Assembly (NCBI GenBank): GCA_003514385.1
Contig: DOQR01000002.1
Coordinates: forward strand, 124,001 to 188,000
DNA length: 64,000 nucleotides
Reading direction: 5' to 3'
DNA from: Oscillospiraceae bacterium
GTDB lineage: Bacteria > Bacillota > Clostridia > Oscillospirales > Acutalibacteraceae
The notes below the pieces were generated by a model. The model made no database searches. It saw only the letters and a list, made by a program, of their open reading frames with translations, and was not told the origin of the DNA. A program made the translations under genes and the position numbers. Every line of letters starts with the position of its first letter. Positions within the stretch are counted from its first letter, which is position 1. Below are positions 45,481 to 56,500 of this stretch, piece by piece.

Positions 45481-46749
45481 ATGTTAGAGCATATCAAGGC
45501 TTTCTTTGCAAAACTGCCCGTGAGAAATATGTCAAAACGCAAAGTTCTGGCAACGGTTTCAGCCCTTGTGATTATCGTCTCTGTTGTGACGATAACGGCA
45601 TTCGCGGCTGCGGCGACTTATAAAGTCACCGTAAACGAGGCAGGCAAAAAGGCCTACACAGTTTCGACCCGCGCAGACTCAGTTGAAAAATTTGTTGAGG
45701 ATAACGCGGACGCCCTGTCACTCGGCAAGTATGATTATCTTGACACCTCTTCTTTCGAAGTCGGCGAGAACTGCACAGTGACCGTCCTTCGCGCGCAGGT
45801 CATCAGAGTTATCGACAATGGCGAGGAGCACTTTCTCAACGGAGCCGGTCCTGCGGCTCAGATGCTCGAGAAGCACAACATGGCTCTCGGTAAGTTCGAC
45901 GAGATAAACCTCGCCGACAATGAATTCGTCAGCAGCGACAAGACACTTGAAATCAAGCGTTCGTTCGGCGTCACTGTTATAGCGGACGGAAAATCAAAAG
46001 ATGTCCAGATAGCCTCCGGCACTGTCAAAGATGCAGTTGCCCGCGCAGGCATCACGCTCGGCGAGAATGACGAGACCGATCCCGCGCTCGATACGGAGCT
46101 CATCAACGGCATGGAGATAAACGTCCTGCGTGTTGAGTACAAGGAGCGCACCGAGACCGTCAAGATCCCGTTCGACACAGTCACAAAGAGAACCCCCGAT
46201 CTCTATGTTGACCAGACAAAGGTCTCCGTCGAGGGCGTGGACGGCGAGAAGATAGTCACCTATAAAGACAAATATGTCAACGGCGACCTTGACTCTTCCG
46301 AGACTGTCAACGAAAAGATAACCAAGCAGATGGTGACCGAGGTCATCCTCAAGGGCAGAGTCAAGCGCGTCAAGAATATCAGACTCAAGACTCATACGCC
46401 GATATCCGAGCTCAAAGTTCCCTCGAGAGTTCAGCTGAACGCGAACGGCGTGCCCAAGAACTACAAGAGAATAGTTGACGGCACCGCAACCGCATATTAC
46501 GGCGGCACGGGAACGGCATCCGGACGCAAACCGATGCCCGGACACATCGCGGTCAACCCCAAGCAGTTCCCCTACGGAACCGAGCTTTATATCGTCTCGC
46601 TTGACGGCAAGTTCGTCTACGGCTACTGCATAGCGGCCGATACCGGCGGATTTGCAAAGAGAAATTCCTGCACTGTAGACCTCTATATGAACACATATGA
46701 GGAGTGCTGTGCGTGGGGCTACAGAGGCGTGCGAATCTACGTTCTCTGA
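45481..46749 (+). CDS. YabE-like cell-wall protein with DUF348, G5 and 3D domains
   Basis: The 422-residue protein has a signal or anchor helix at about 20-43, two DUF348 repeats (to about 215), a G5 domain (about 220-295) and a C-terminal 3D domain from about 333. The 3D aspartates are visible in VDGTATAY, AADTGG and TVDLYM. This is the layout of YabE and related resuscitation-promoting-factor-like proteins, which cut or remodel peptidoglycan. ATG 45481 follows AAAGGAG. It is a monocistronic unit. No c-di-AMP riboswitch, which often controls such genes, is seen in the short leader. Confidence 0.9.
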   Translation: MLEHIKAFFAKLPVRNMSKRKVLATVSALVIIVSVVTITAFAAAATYKVTVNEAGKKAYTVSTRADSVEKFVEDNADALSLGKYDYLDTSSFEVGENCTVTVLRAQVIRVIDNGEEHFLNGAGPAAQMLEKHNMALGKFDEINLADNEFVSSDKTLEIKRSFGVTVIADGKSKDVQIASGTVKDAVARAGITLGENDETDPALDTELINGMEINVLRVEYKERTETVKIPFDTVTKRTPDLYVDQTKVSVEGVDGEKIVTYKDKYVNGDLDSSETVNEKITKQMVTEVILKGRVKRVKNIRLKTHTPISELKVPSRVQLNANGVPKNYKRIVDGTATAYYGGTGTASGRKPMPGHIAVNPKQFPYGTELYIVSLDGKFVYGYCIAADTGGFAKRNSCTVDLYMNTYEECCAWGYRGVRIYVL

Positions 46750-46762
46750 TGAATTGAAAATC

Positions 46763-46790
46763 AGGACTGTCTTATAGGCAGTCCTTTTTT
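46763..46790 (+). terminator. Terminator of the YabE-like gene
   Basis: AGGACTG and CAGTCCT form a 7-bp stem followed by TTTTTT. Confidence 0.8.
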
Positions 46791-46815
46791 CATGCCTATT
46801 CCACCACGCCCAACA

Positions 46816-46847
46816 AAAAATCCTATCCAATAGCGGATAGGATTTTT
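46816..46847. repeat. AAAATCCTATCC-family hairpin, terminator of the ABC gene
   Basis: AAAAATCCTATCC and GGATAGGATTTTT are perfect 13-base arms around AATAGC. On the minus strand the A arm gives a terminal T run, so it can end the ABC transporter transcript. It resembles the hairpins at 2397 and 61934. Confidence 0.75.
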
Positions 46848-46870
46848 GTCTTATAAGCATTGCTAAATTT

Positions 46871-47563
46871 TTATGCTCTGTTGCTCGGTCGGTCTTCGAT
46901 TATCCTGCCGTCGGATATCCTGACAACGCGCGTTCCCTCTTCGGCGATCTCGTTGTCGTGGGTGATGAGGATTATCGTGCGCCCCTCGTCGTTGAGCTCG
47001 TGGAGTATCTTCATGACCTCTTTGCCGGAGTGTGAGTCAAGGTTGCCGGTCGGTTCGTCTGCGAGGATTATCGGCGGGCGCGCGGCAACTGCGCGGGCTA
47101 TCGCGACTCTCTGCTGCTGACCGCCGGACATCTGCGAGGGCAGGTGGTTCATGCGCTTTTCGAGTCCGACTCGGCGCAGCGCGTCGACCGAGAGCTTCTC
47201 GCGTTCCTCTTTTTTGACGCCTCTGTATATCAGCGGCAGCTCAACGTTTCCCTTTGCCGTAAGGCTCGGAATCAGATTAAAGCCCTGGAAGATGAAGCCT
47301 ATTTCTTTGTTGCGTATCTCCGAAAGCTCGTCGTCCGACAGGTTTGAAACATCCTTGCCGTCAATGAGATATTCGCCGCTCGTGCAGATGTCGAGCAGAC
47401 CGAGCATGTTCATCAGCGTCGATTTGCCCGAGCCGGAGTGACCGACGATCATCAGAAATTCTCCGCGGTCAACGGTCAGCGAAACTCCGTCGAGCGCGTG
47501 AACTTCATTTTCGCCGGGATTGTATATTTTATATGCGTCCTTGACTTCGATAAGATGCGCCAT
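46871..47563 (-). CDS. ABC transporter ATP-binding protein, LolD/MacB-type
   Basis: The 230-residue protein has Walker A GHSGSGKST, the Q-loop FIFQGFNLIPSLTA, signature MSGGQQQRVAIARA and Walker B IILADEPTGNLD. This is the lipoprotein/peptide-export ATPase group (LolD, MacB, YknY, BceA), whose partner is a FtsX-like permease. No permease gene lies on either side, and the gene has its own promoter and terminator, so its partner must be elsewhere. ATG 47563 follows GAGGAG. Confidence 0.92.
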   Translation of the reverse strand: MAHLIEVKDAYKIYNPGENEVHALDGVSLTVDRGEFLMIVGHSGSGKSTLMNMLGLLDICTSGEYLIDGKDVSNLSDDELSEIRNKEIGFIFQGFNLIPSLTAKGNVELPLIYRGVKKEEREKLSVDALRRVGLEKRMNHLPSQMSGGQQQRVAIARAVAARPPIILADEPTGNLDSHSGKEVMKILHELNDEGRTIILITHDNEIAEEGTRVVRISDGRIIEDRPSNRA

Positions 47564-47590
47564 TGCAAAGCTCCTCAAGTGTTTTTTATA

Positions 47591-47620
47591 ATTTTATCGC
47601 GATGTTGTTCATCAAGTCAA
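47591..47620 (-). promoter_or_regulatory. Promoter of the ABC ATPase gene
   Basis: On the minus strand TTGACT and TAAAAT are separated by 18 bases. Confidence 0.7.
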
Positions 47621-47698
47621 GTCAACATTTGTAAATTATTTTCGCGGCGGTATATTTCTTTCGCGCGTGCAGAAAATAGACGCAAGGGAGATGAAAGT

Positions 47699-48148
47699 AT
47701 GTCGCTGTCCGGAAAAGAATATGAAAAAATGACGAAGCGCGCCTCGCCGCCGAGCCCGAAGCTGATGAACCTGCTGAAAGCTTTTTTGATAGGGGGGCTC
47801 ATCTGCGCGATAGGCGAGGGATTTTCTATGCTCTATGAGTCGCTCGGCGCGGACGAAAAGACGGTGTCGAGCCTTGTACCGTGTACTCTTGTCGTCGTTG
47901 CCGCCGTGCTGACCGCACTCGGCGTGTTCGATAAAATCGCCCGTCATGCGGGCGCAGGTACACTCGTGCCGATAACCGGCTTTGCGAATGCAGTCGTTTC
48001 GCCCGCGATGGAGTTTCAGAGCGAGGGCAGGATTCTCGGCACGGGCGCAAATATGTTTAAGGTCGCGGGGCCTGTCATAGTCTATGGCAGTGCCGCGGCG
48101 GTCGTCTACGGCGTAATTTATTATATCGCGCTCAGGATAATGGGGTGA
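47699..48148 (+). CDS. spoVAC: Stage V sporulation protein AC
   Basis: The 149-residue membrane protein matches SpoVAC: a charged start (KEYEKMTKRASPPSPK), about four to five helices, and the conserved GAGTLVPITGFANAVVSPA-type segment. SpoVAC is a mechanosensitive-type channel protein for dipicolinic acid uptake into the forespore and release on germination. ATG 47699 follows AAGGGAG. A sigma-G promoter is expected just upstream, but no convincing match was identified. Confidence 0.95.
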   Translation: MSLSGKEYEKMTKRASPPSPKLMNLLKAFLIGGLICAIGEGFSMLYESLGADEKTVSSLVPCTLVVVAAVLTALGVFDKIARHAGAGTLVPITGFANAVVSPAMEFQSEGRILGTGANMFKVAGPVIVYGSAAAVVYGVIYYIALRIMG

Positions 48149-48152
48149 ACCG

Positions 48153-49160
48153 ATGGCAGAGAGAATTGGAAAATATACGCTGAAGTTCGGCAGCCGTCCG
48201 GGGATAATAGCGTCCGCCTCAATAGTCGGCAGCAAAGAGGGGGACGGGCCTCTCGGCGGGAGTTTTGATGAGGTGATAACCGACGGCACATTCGGCGAAA
48301 AAACATGGGAGAAGGCGGAGAGCGCGTTTCAGCACCGCGCCGTGGTGAAGGCTATTGAAAAATCCGGCATGACGGCCGCCGATATAGATATGCTAATGGC
48401 GGGTGATTTGCTCAGCCAGTGCAGCGGCTCGGCGTTCGGCGCACGCGATCTCGGCATACCGTTTGTCGGGCTTTACGGCGCGTGCTCGACAATGGCTCTT
48501 TCGCTGGCAATGGCGGCGCTGAGCGTCGATTCTGGTGCGGCGCGTATAGCCGCCGCGGCGACCTCGTCGCATTTCTGCTCAGCGGAGAAGCAGTTCCGCA
48601 CTCCGCTCGAATACGGCGGTCAGCGTCCCCCGACTGCCCAGTGGACGGCGACGGCGGCTGGGTGCGCCGTGATAGGGAAATCAGCGTCGCCGCATATTGA
48701 ATTGGCCACATTCGGCAGGATAACCGACTACGGAGTCAAGGACGCGAACAACATGGGCGCGGCAATGGCGCCCGCTGCTTGTTCGACGATAACCGCCTTT
48801 TTGCAGGACACAAAAACGCAGCCGGAGGATCTCGATCTTATCTTAACGGGCGACCTCGGCTATGTCGGCTCAACGCTCCTGCGCGAGCTGATGAGGAAGC
48901 AGGAGCATATCGATATCACGACCCGCCACAACGACTGCGGACTGATGCTCTATCGGCTCAACGAGCAGGATGTGAACTCCGGCGGCTCGGGCTGCGGATG
49001 CAGCGCGGCGGTGGTCTGCTCGCATATCGTCAGCGAGATGCGTTCGGGCAGGCTCAATAAAGTGCTCTTCGTCGGAACGGGCGCGCTGCTCTCGGCAGTC
49101 TCACCGCTCCAGGGCGAGACGGTGCCGTCGATAGCCCACGCAGTCCTGCTGACAAACTGA
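48153..49160 (+). CDS. spoVAD: Stage V sporulation protein AD
   Basis: The 335-residue protein is the thiolase-fold SpoVAD, which binds dipicolinic acid. Visible features are GLYGACSTMALSLAMA, the HFCSAEKQFRTPLEYGGQRPPTAQWT block and the end SPLQGETVPSIAHAV. It starts four bases after the spoVAC stop behind GGGG, in one operon. Confidence 0.96.
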   Translation: MAERIGKYTLKFGSRPGIIASASIVGSKEGDGPLGGSFDEVITDGTFGEKTWEKAESAFQHRAVVKAIEKSGMTAADIDMLMAGDLLSQCSGSAFGARDLGIPFVGLYGACSTMALSLAMAALSVDSGAARIAAAATSSHFCSAEKQFRTPLEYGGQRPPTAQWTATAAGCAVIGKSASPHIELATFGRITDYGVKDANNMGAAMAPAACSTITAFLQDTKTQPEDLDLILTGDLGYVGSTLLRELMRKQEHIDITTRHNDCGLMLYRLNEQDVNSGGSGCGCSAAVVCSHIVSEMRSGRLNKVLFVGTGALLSAVSPLQGETVPSIAHAVLLTN

Positions 49161-49172
49161 AAGGGGATAGCA

Positions 49173-49337
49173 ATGGATACTGTGCAGAGTGTTTCAAAGA
49201 GCCTGAAGCTCGTCAGCTGCGCGCTGACCTCGATGCGCTGGCTCGATATAATCAAAAAGCTCATCGCCGCCGCGGCGATAGCGACAGCCGCCTGCTCGGC
49301 GCTGAGTATAATAGCCGCGTGCAGGGAGAAAAAGTGA
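49173..49337 (+). CDS. Small 54-residue membrane protein at the end of the spoVA operon
   Basis: An ATG behind AAAGGGGAT, 12 bases after spoVAD, opens a 54-residue frame. It has an amphipathic N-terminal half (SVSKSLKLVSCALTSMRW) and one membrane helix (KKLIAAAAIATAACSALSII) before a basic end (CREKK). The usual third gene here is spoVAE, about 120 residues with several helices; this product does not resemble it. The operon position suggests a role in spores, which is inference. A terminator follows after 13 bases. Confidence 0.72.
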   Translation: MDTVQSVSKSLKLVSCALTSMRWLDIIKKLIAAAAIATAACSALSIIAACREKK

Positions 49338-49350
49338 ATAAACCGCGAAA

Positions 49351-49388
49351 GCCGGCTGTAAAGTGCGATTGCTTTACGGCCGGTTTTT
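49351..49388 (+). terminator. Terminator of the spoVA operon, TGTAAAG family
   Basis: CCGGCTGTAAAG and CTTTACGGCCGG (one mismatch) form the stem, followed by TTTTTG. It contains the TGTAAAG/CTTTAC core seen in other intergenic stems. Confidence 0.85.
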
Positions 49389-49489
49389 GTGTTTCTCAGA
49401 TGCTTGACAGCCTTATCTGCAGAGGAGCCGGATTGACGAAGCCGAGACTGAGAGCTTATTTCACGAAATTCGCACTAAATTTATTACCC

Positions 49490-49614
49490 TGTACCTTGTA
49501 GGGTGCGGCGACTCGACGCACCGCTGCCGCTGACGGCGGCACGAAGTTTTCGCAAGATTTGTTCTACTGACCGCAGGGGAGGACTTCGCTCGCCTGCCTT
49601 TGAAGTCTGTATAG
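49490..49614 (+). repeat. 125-base REP-containing direct repeat, copy 1
   Basis: It starts TGTACCTTGTAGGG, includes a REP-like hairpin (49497-49523, arms GGTGCG and CGCACC), then AAGTTTTCGCAA, GACCGCAG, CTTCGCTCGCCTGC and ends GAAGTCTGTATAG. A second copy lies at 49865-49988. Confidence 0.82.
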
Positions 49615-49683
49615 TGGATAAAGCGCCTGATTGGTTGCTGCACTTGCGCTCACCTTAAAACCACTGTGACGCTTGCGCGTCAA

Positions 49684-49711
49684 CGGGTCGTCGAGGTCGC
49701 CGACCCCTACA
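49684..49711 (-). repeat. REP-like palindrome, inverse orientation
   Basis: Read on the minus strand: TGTAGGGGTCGG, then a CGACCTCGACGACCCG arm. It keeps the TGTAGGG head with a different hairpin. Confidence 0.7.
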
Positions 49712-49815
49712 ACCGCCCACGCACTGTCCGCACAAAATCACACCGACAGGCTACCCTGCAGTGGAACTGTCACGAAGCGACTGAGGGGTTAGCGCGCTTC
49801 GCTCAAAGCAGTAAA

Positions 49816-49840
49816 TGTAGGGCAGATGCCTTCCGCCTGC
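49816..49840 (+). repeat. REP-like element variant
   Basis: TGTAGGGCAGATGCC followed by TTCCGCCTGC. The stem is weaker, but the TGTAGGG head is kept. The following bases (AAATTTGCACTATCTTAC) are similar to those after the copy at 61716. Confidence 0.6.
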
Positions 49841-49864
49841 GAAATTTGCACTATCTTACGCATA

Positions 49865-49988
49865 TGTACCTTGTAGGGTGCGGCGACTCGACGCACCGCT
49901 GTGCGCGAGCAGCACAAAGTTTTCGCAAAGATTTATTCTATCGACCGTAGCGGCGAACTTCGTTCGCCTGCTTTTGAAGTCTGTATAG
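49865..49988 (+). repeat. 125-base REP-containing direct repeat, copy 2
   Basis: It has the same start, REP-like hairpin (49872-49898) and end as copy 1, with differences in the short hairpin after the REP (GTGCGCGAGCAGCAC in place of CCGCTGACGGCGG). The changes keep base pairing, which argues for structural constraint. Confidence 0.82.
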
Positions 49989-50585
49989 GGGTGACGGAGC
50001 CGGTTTTTCTGCTTATCTGTGTTGCTTTTTACCCCGATAAATCACTGCCGCAATGCTATGTTACTATACATTATATATAAGCCTTTTCATATAACGGATA
50101 TGTAAAACAAATATAGCCGAAAAAATCCGTTTTTTATGTACTGTCGGCAAATAACAGCTTTCTTGTTTCTATAACAAACATTAATATGGTAAATAAACGA
50201 TATTATTCTTTAATATCATGATTTTTTGTGCATTTTTTACCCATAAAAAACGGCTATTAATTCCTGATAAACATAAAAACGCCATTTTTAATGGCAATAT
50301 AAAACAAAAATTACATTTTTCAACATATTTGCCAAATCTGTATTGTTAGCATACTATAAAAAATTAAAAAATCGTTGTGCAAACCATACAAAAATGATTA
50401 AAAAATTTTAAACTTATTGACAAAGTGCTGAACAGAGGGTTATTCTTTACATGGGGGATAATCATACCCTCTTGCTTTGTATTGCCCGAACAGAGCAAAA
50501 TGACTTTGTCGCCAATGTGTTCCGTCAATTTGCGGGAGACGGAATGCTCTGATATATGGTGAAATTTTTAAATGGAGGTGTAAAT
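49989..50585. other. AT-rich gene-free region before the giant gene
   Basis: About 600 bases hold no supported gene. A small hairpin GCCATT/AATGGC lies at 50281-50295. A possible promoter is TTGACA (50417-50422) with a poor -10 match (TTATTC, 17 bases on). A GAGGGT/ACCCTC inverted pair surrounds GGGGGATAAT near 50435-50472. The region presumably carries regulation of the large gene. Confidence 0.45.
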
Positions 50586-53500
50586 TTGAAGAAAATGAAA
50601 CGCTTGTTGGCAGTCATCCTTGCTTCGCTGCTCATCTTGTCCTCGGCAACCGCCGCAGCGAGCGCGTACAAGTACGATTCTTACAAGGATGGAAAGCTGA
50701 CAAAGTACGACTTTACCGATTCTGCGGTTCTGACCACAGAGCAGTATGCGTCTATGTTGCTTGACTATGCCGATGAGGCGCTCGCCAAAGCGAACATCAC
50801 GATGGATCTTTCGATTCTCGGTTCACTTGATGCGACGTCTATAGACAATGCTCTTTCGAGCGTCTATAAGCTCATCGACAGCAACAGCGCCATTCTTGGT
50901 GCGGCCGGCGACCTGAAACATGTCAATGTTTCCGCAATAAAGGACGCACGTCGAAGCAACGGAACCGATGTAGCAGTTATCAACTCGCTTTTGCAGTTCC
51001 TTGTGGACAACAACCCGGTTATCAAGAAGGTTGTTCTCGGCGGTATCGGTAAGCAGAGACGAGACGGCGGCCTCAGCCTTGGTGTTGCCAACTCGTTCGT
51101 CAAGGTCGATCTGAATATCGAAGTCATGCTCAGAGAGCTTCTCTGGGGTATTGCGTATCCGAATACGGCATACAACAGCAGCACGACTGTCGATACGATG
51201 CTTCAGACCATCATTCAGAATGCTCTCGCAGGCGTACCGATAATTCCCGAAAGTGTCAGGAATCTCGTTGACCTCAATTCGACAAAGTCAACCTATGACT
51301 TCATTGAGGATCTGCTTCAGGCGGCTTATAATGATATGGCTGTCCCGATGCTCAACGAGCAGGTTATTCCGTGGCTCGAGATGCAGATTCGCTGCGATGA
51401 GACGGGCACTCTTGCCGATCTGTTCAACACAGGTTATCAGGTTCAGACTTATACTGTCCCCGCGGGCAGCACTTTGGTCGGCGAACTTAATAATATCGCA
51501 GGACAGATTGTCAACGGACTTCTGAAGGGCTACACCGGCTGGGTAGACGGAGACAACTCCAAGCTCACCGACAACGTAGTCTCGGTTGCGAGATTTGTTC
51601 TCAAGAAGACCGGCGGTTACTTCTTCCCGGATTGGCAGAAGCATATCGCAACACCGGAAGAGATCGATGCTATGAGCAAGGAGGAGCTTATTGCTTACAT
51701 TGCTCGCTCGGTCATTAACGCATCAGTCGGCTATATGTACATCCCCGAGGATGTTACGACTGTTGTCGGAGTTACATGGGAGGCTGTCAAGCAGCTCATG
51801 GCTCAGTTCCTTCCCGAAAGAGATTACAGCAATTATCCCAAGACTATTGACGGTATTCTTGATATGCTTGCGGATTACATTGCTTACAATGTCAACCCCG
51901 GTATCGACCTCAACGCAAGCGATCTGAAGAAGGCGCTCAACTACGGCGACGGTATGGATAAGATGCTGACTACTGCCGTTCAGTGGCTTAAAGCTGACCC
52001 GCAGTTCTACACAGGTCTCCTTCCCGACACGACGGTTGATACCTCTAACGGATGGAAAGCACTCGATGATATCATCTTCAAGCTGTTAGACAAATCACTT
52101 CTTCCCGCAAAATTTGCTAACAGCGGCAGTGAGACCATCTTAAAGGATGTCGTTTATTCTGTCCTTAACGGACTGATTATGAATCAGGATCTGACCTGCC
52201 TTACCGACCTCTTCGAGAGAAATCAGAACGGCGCATTCGCCAAGCAGACTGTCAAGAAGAGCATCGTAAGACTTGTCACAGACATCCTCAACGCGATTAT
52301 CCCCGGAACGATTACGACGAAGTACTATGACTCGCTCGACGCCATAGTGAAGAACAATGAGCTTGCCAACATCGTTGAGAGACTTATCAGCTCTCTTAAC
52401 GGCAACAAGGGCAAACTCGTTCCGCCTATCGTCAACATCGTGGCCCAGGTAATGGGTCTGGCGGATAAATCCAAGTTCGACCAGATGAAGTTTACCGGTC
52501 CGACCAGAGTATCCGATGCTTACACCGTTACGATCTACAACGGATCCAAGGGTATAAACAGAGGCTACACCGACAAGAACGGCAACTTCACTCAGGACGC
52601 TCTCTATAAGTATAGAATCGACAGCGTTTCTGCAACTGCCTATAATATGGCGGGCAACGGAACCAATGTCGGCGTCTCCGGAGTCAGCAAGGGCGATATA
52701 ATCAACGGCGGATTCTCCAAGGACATAGCCGTGTCCAAGCCCGGTGCAACGGATACCACCGTCGTCCTCACGGTCGGCTACTTTATCCTCACCGAGAACG
52801 GCGAATCGCTCACAGGCACTACTCCGGTTTACGCTTCGTACTATACTTATTACAGTTCCGATACTCAGGACGATTCTGAGCCCAAGGACATTGAGACGAT
52901 TACCGGAAAATTGAGACTTGTTAAGCCTCGCGCCGGATTTATCAACCAGAATGAGGCTCTTGATAAAATCGACAGCGTCCGTGTAAGAATCAACAGAGTT
53001 AAGGATGGCGGACATCTGACGAAATCTACTTATACTCAGAATGCATCCACGTTTAAGAACAATAGCGGAACATTCTTTAAAGATGTAGGCTTCTCGGGTG
53101 AAACGGAAAACGAAAAAACTAATATAACCGAAAACCTTTGGGCAGCAAAAGCAGGAGCAGACAGAACAGCGCTTGCCGACGGAACATATACGATTGATTA
53201 TTCCGTTAAAGGAACAAGAACGGCTTCTATCGGCGGTAAAACCGGTACGGTTAGCGGCTCTGCCTTGATCTTTGTCTACAATGACTATGAGGTTCCTGCC
53301 AAGTACAGCCAGTATTCCGGCGAGCAGCGTCAGCGCGCTAACTACAGCGCAGATGCGGACGCAGAGTGGGCAGAGTATCAGGCAGCTCTTATAGCAGCCG
53401 CCAACTATTCTCTCAGACCCAAGCTGAAAGCCAACTTCAGCAATGCCTCTTATCTCGCAGCCTATCAGACGATCTCCACGAGATTGACCGCAGCTGCCGA

Positions 53501-56500
53501 GGCTCTTGATGCAAAGCTGGTTGCGGCTTCCGTTGATTCGCTCAAGACCGCCGTTGAGGCAGTTCAGGGCGCACCCAATCCGGAAGGCTCCGTCTACAGG
53601 GATCAGGGATATAACTTCTTCGGTTACGATGATTTTAATTCCGTCTCCTGGAACGGCTGGAAGGAAGCCAGAAACCGCGCGATGAATCTCTACAACTCGA
53701 CCAAGGCTCCCGAGGAGCCGGTTGCTCCCAAGCATCCCGGCGAGGGCGCCAACGAGTGCCAGCTTGCTACTTATAATAAGAAGTATGCACAGTGGGAGAA
53801 GGATCACGCAGCTTGGGAGACCAAGATGGCTACGTGGAAAGCGCCCACTATATCCGCTGTCGATGTTGCTTATGCAGAGCAGCAGGTTGCGCTTTGGGGT
53901 CCCAGACTCATAAAGCTTGACGCTGTTAAGACGTATCTCGACGCGGCTATAGCAATGTGCACCATCAACCCCGCCGATGCTTCCAAGTATGACGCGGAGA
54001 GATGGGAAGCATACTCGCAGGCATTTGCCTACGCGCAGAATGTTTCGACCTCGTTCAACTCCTCTACGACCATGCGCACGCAGGTCAGAGAAGCTATGAA
54101 CAACCTTATCTACAACTGGAAGCGCCTTATTGCTAACCCCGTTGTCACCGTCACCTTCACCTTCACCGTGAATGGCGTGACTCACGCGGTTCTCACCGGC
54201 AACCAGGGCGATCCCGTTGATCTCAGCTCCATCGAAGCTCCTGCCGCACCTGTCGGAATGCACTTCGTCGGCTGGGGCAATGTACCCGCAACGTTTGACG
54301 CTGACGCTACATTCGAAGCTCAGTTCGCAAACAACACGGATACAAAGTACACCGTGAATGTTTATAATATGGACACCACCGGCAACTATCCGGCTACTCC
54401 CGACAGCACCTATCAGGGCGCAGGCGAGACCGGTTCGACCGCCGACATAACCGCCGACGCAGCTCCCGCAGAGGGCTTTTCGCTCGATTCCGCGAAGAGC
54501 GTCCTTACCGGCACCATCGCCGCTGACGGTTCTCTTGTCCTCAGCATTTACTATTCACGCAACCAGTACACCATAACTTATGCTAACACGGATCTCGAAC
54601 CCGATACATATTATTATGGCGCTACTGTTTCCGCCCGTACTCCCGAGAAGGCTGGCTTTGCTTTCCAGGGTTGGGAGGAAGAGGTTCCCTCCACCATGCC
54701 CGCACAGAACATCACTCTTACGGCTAAGTGGAACGAGAATCCCGCAGACTACACCGATTATGACATAGCTGTTGCAGCTGCCAACGCTAAGAAGGCAGAG
54801 GCCAACTACGACAAGACCTACACCGAGGCTTCCAGAAAAGCTCTTGACGCCGCTCTCACAGTTGACGTCTCCAACAAGAAGCGCAGCGAGCAGGGTGTTG
54901 TCGACGCTCAGACCGCGGCTATCAACGCTGCTGTTAAGGGTCTTGAGAAGATGACCTACAACGCAACATTCTATGTTGACGGCGAAGAGTACAGAGTCGT
55001 TCCCACCAAGGTCGGCGAGCAGATCGTCGCCCCCGAGGCTCCCTCCAAGCAGGGTTACACCTTCACCGGATGGACTCCCGAGGTCGGAACGATGGGCATT
55101 GAGGATCTTTCCTTCAACGCAGTATTCTCCGCAGGCACCGTTGCTTACACTGTCGAGACATACGTAATGGATGTCAACGGCAACTATGGCGACGCTGCTA
55201 CCGAGAACAAGTCCGCTACTACCGGCGAGACCGTCTCCGTTACTCCCGAGGCTCGTGAGGGCTTCTCGGTTGCAGCTGAGAGCGTACTTTCCGGCGAAGT
55301 CAAGGCTGACGGCAGCCTTGTTCTCAAGGTTTACTACAGCCGCAACCAGTACAAGCTTACTGTTGACGGCAATGTGACCAATGTTTATTACGGCGCAGCC
55401 ATCAGTGTTTCCGAGCCGGCAGCTCGTGAGGGCTACACCTTCGCCGGTTGGGACAGAGATGTTCCCGAAACCATGCCCGCTTCCGATGTAACTCTTGTTT
55501 CCCAGTGGAACGAGAACGACGCTGACTACACCGCTTACAACAAGGCAGTCTCAGCGGCTAAAGCTAAGCAGGCAGAAGCAAACTTCGACAAGACCTATAC
55601 CGCAGAGTCCAGACAGGCTCTCGCCGATGCCCTTGCGAAGGATGTTTCCGGCAGGAAGTACACCCAGCAGGGTGAAGTTGATGCAGCCGCTAAGGCAATC
55701 AACGATGCGGTCACAGCTCTTGAGCTCATGACCTACAAAGCCACCTTCTATGTTGACGGCGCTGAATACAAGGTTGTTACTGCGAAGGTCGGCGAGCAGA
55801 TCGCTAAGCCCGGAGATCCCTCCAAGACAGGTTATGTCTTCACCGGTTGGGATCCCGAGGTCGGAACCATGGGCACTGAGGACCTCACCTTCAATGCTAA
55901 GTTCTCCGCAGGCGAAGTTTCTTACACTGTTGAGACCTATGTCATGGGTCTTGACGGTCAGTACGGCGCAGCCGATTCCAAGAATGTTGCAGCAACCACC
56001 GGCGCAGAGATAACTCTTACCCCTGATGCCCGCGAGGGCTTCACGGTTGCAGGCGAGAGCGTTCTCAACGGCAAAGTCGAAGCTGACAGCAGCCTTGTTC
56101 TCAAGGTTTACTACAGCCGTAACCAGTACAAGCTTACTGTTGACGGCACAACGACCGAAGTCTACTACGGCGCAGCTCTTGAGATCGCAGATCCCGAGGC
56201 AAGAACCGGTTACACCTTCGCCGGCTGGAAACCCGCGGCTCCCGCGACCATGCCCGCTAACGATGTAACTCTTGAGTCCCAGTGGACAGAGAACGATGCT
56301 GATTACACTGCCTATAACAAGGCAGTTGCAGCGGCTCATGAAAAGCAGGCCGAGTCCGACTACGCAGCAAGATACACCGAGGAGAGCAGAAATGCTCTTG
56401 CAGCGGCTCTTGCAGCAGATGTCTCCGGCAAGAAGTACACCCAGCAGGGTGAAGTTGATGCGGCAACAACCGCTATCAACAACGCAGTCGCAGGTCTCAA

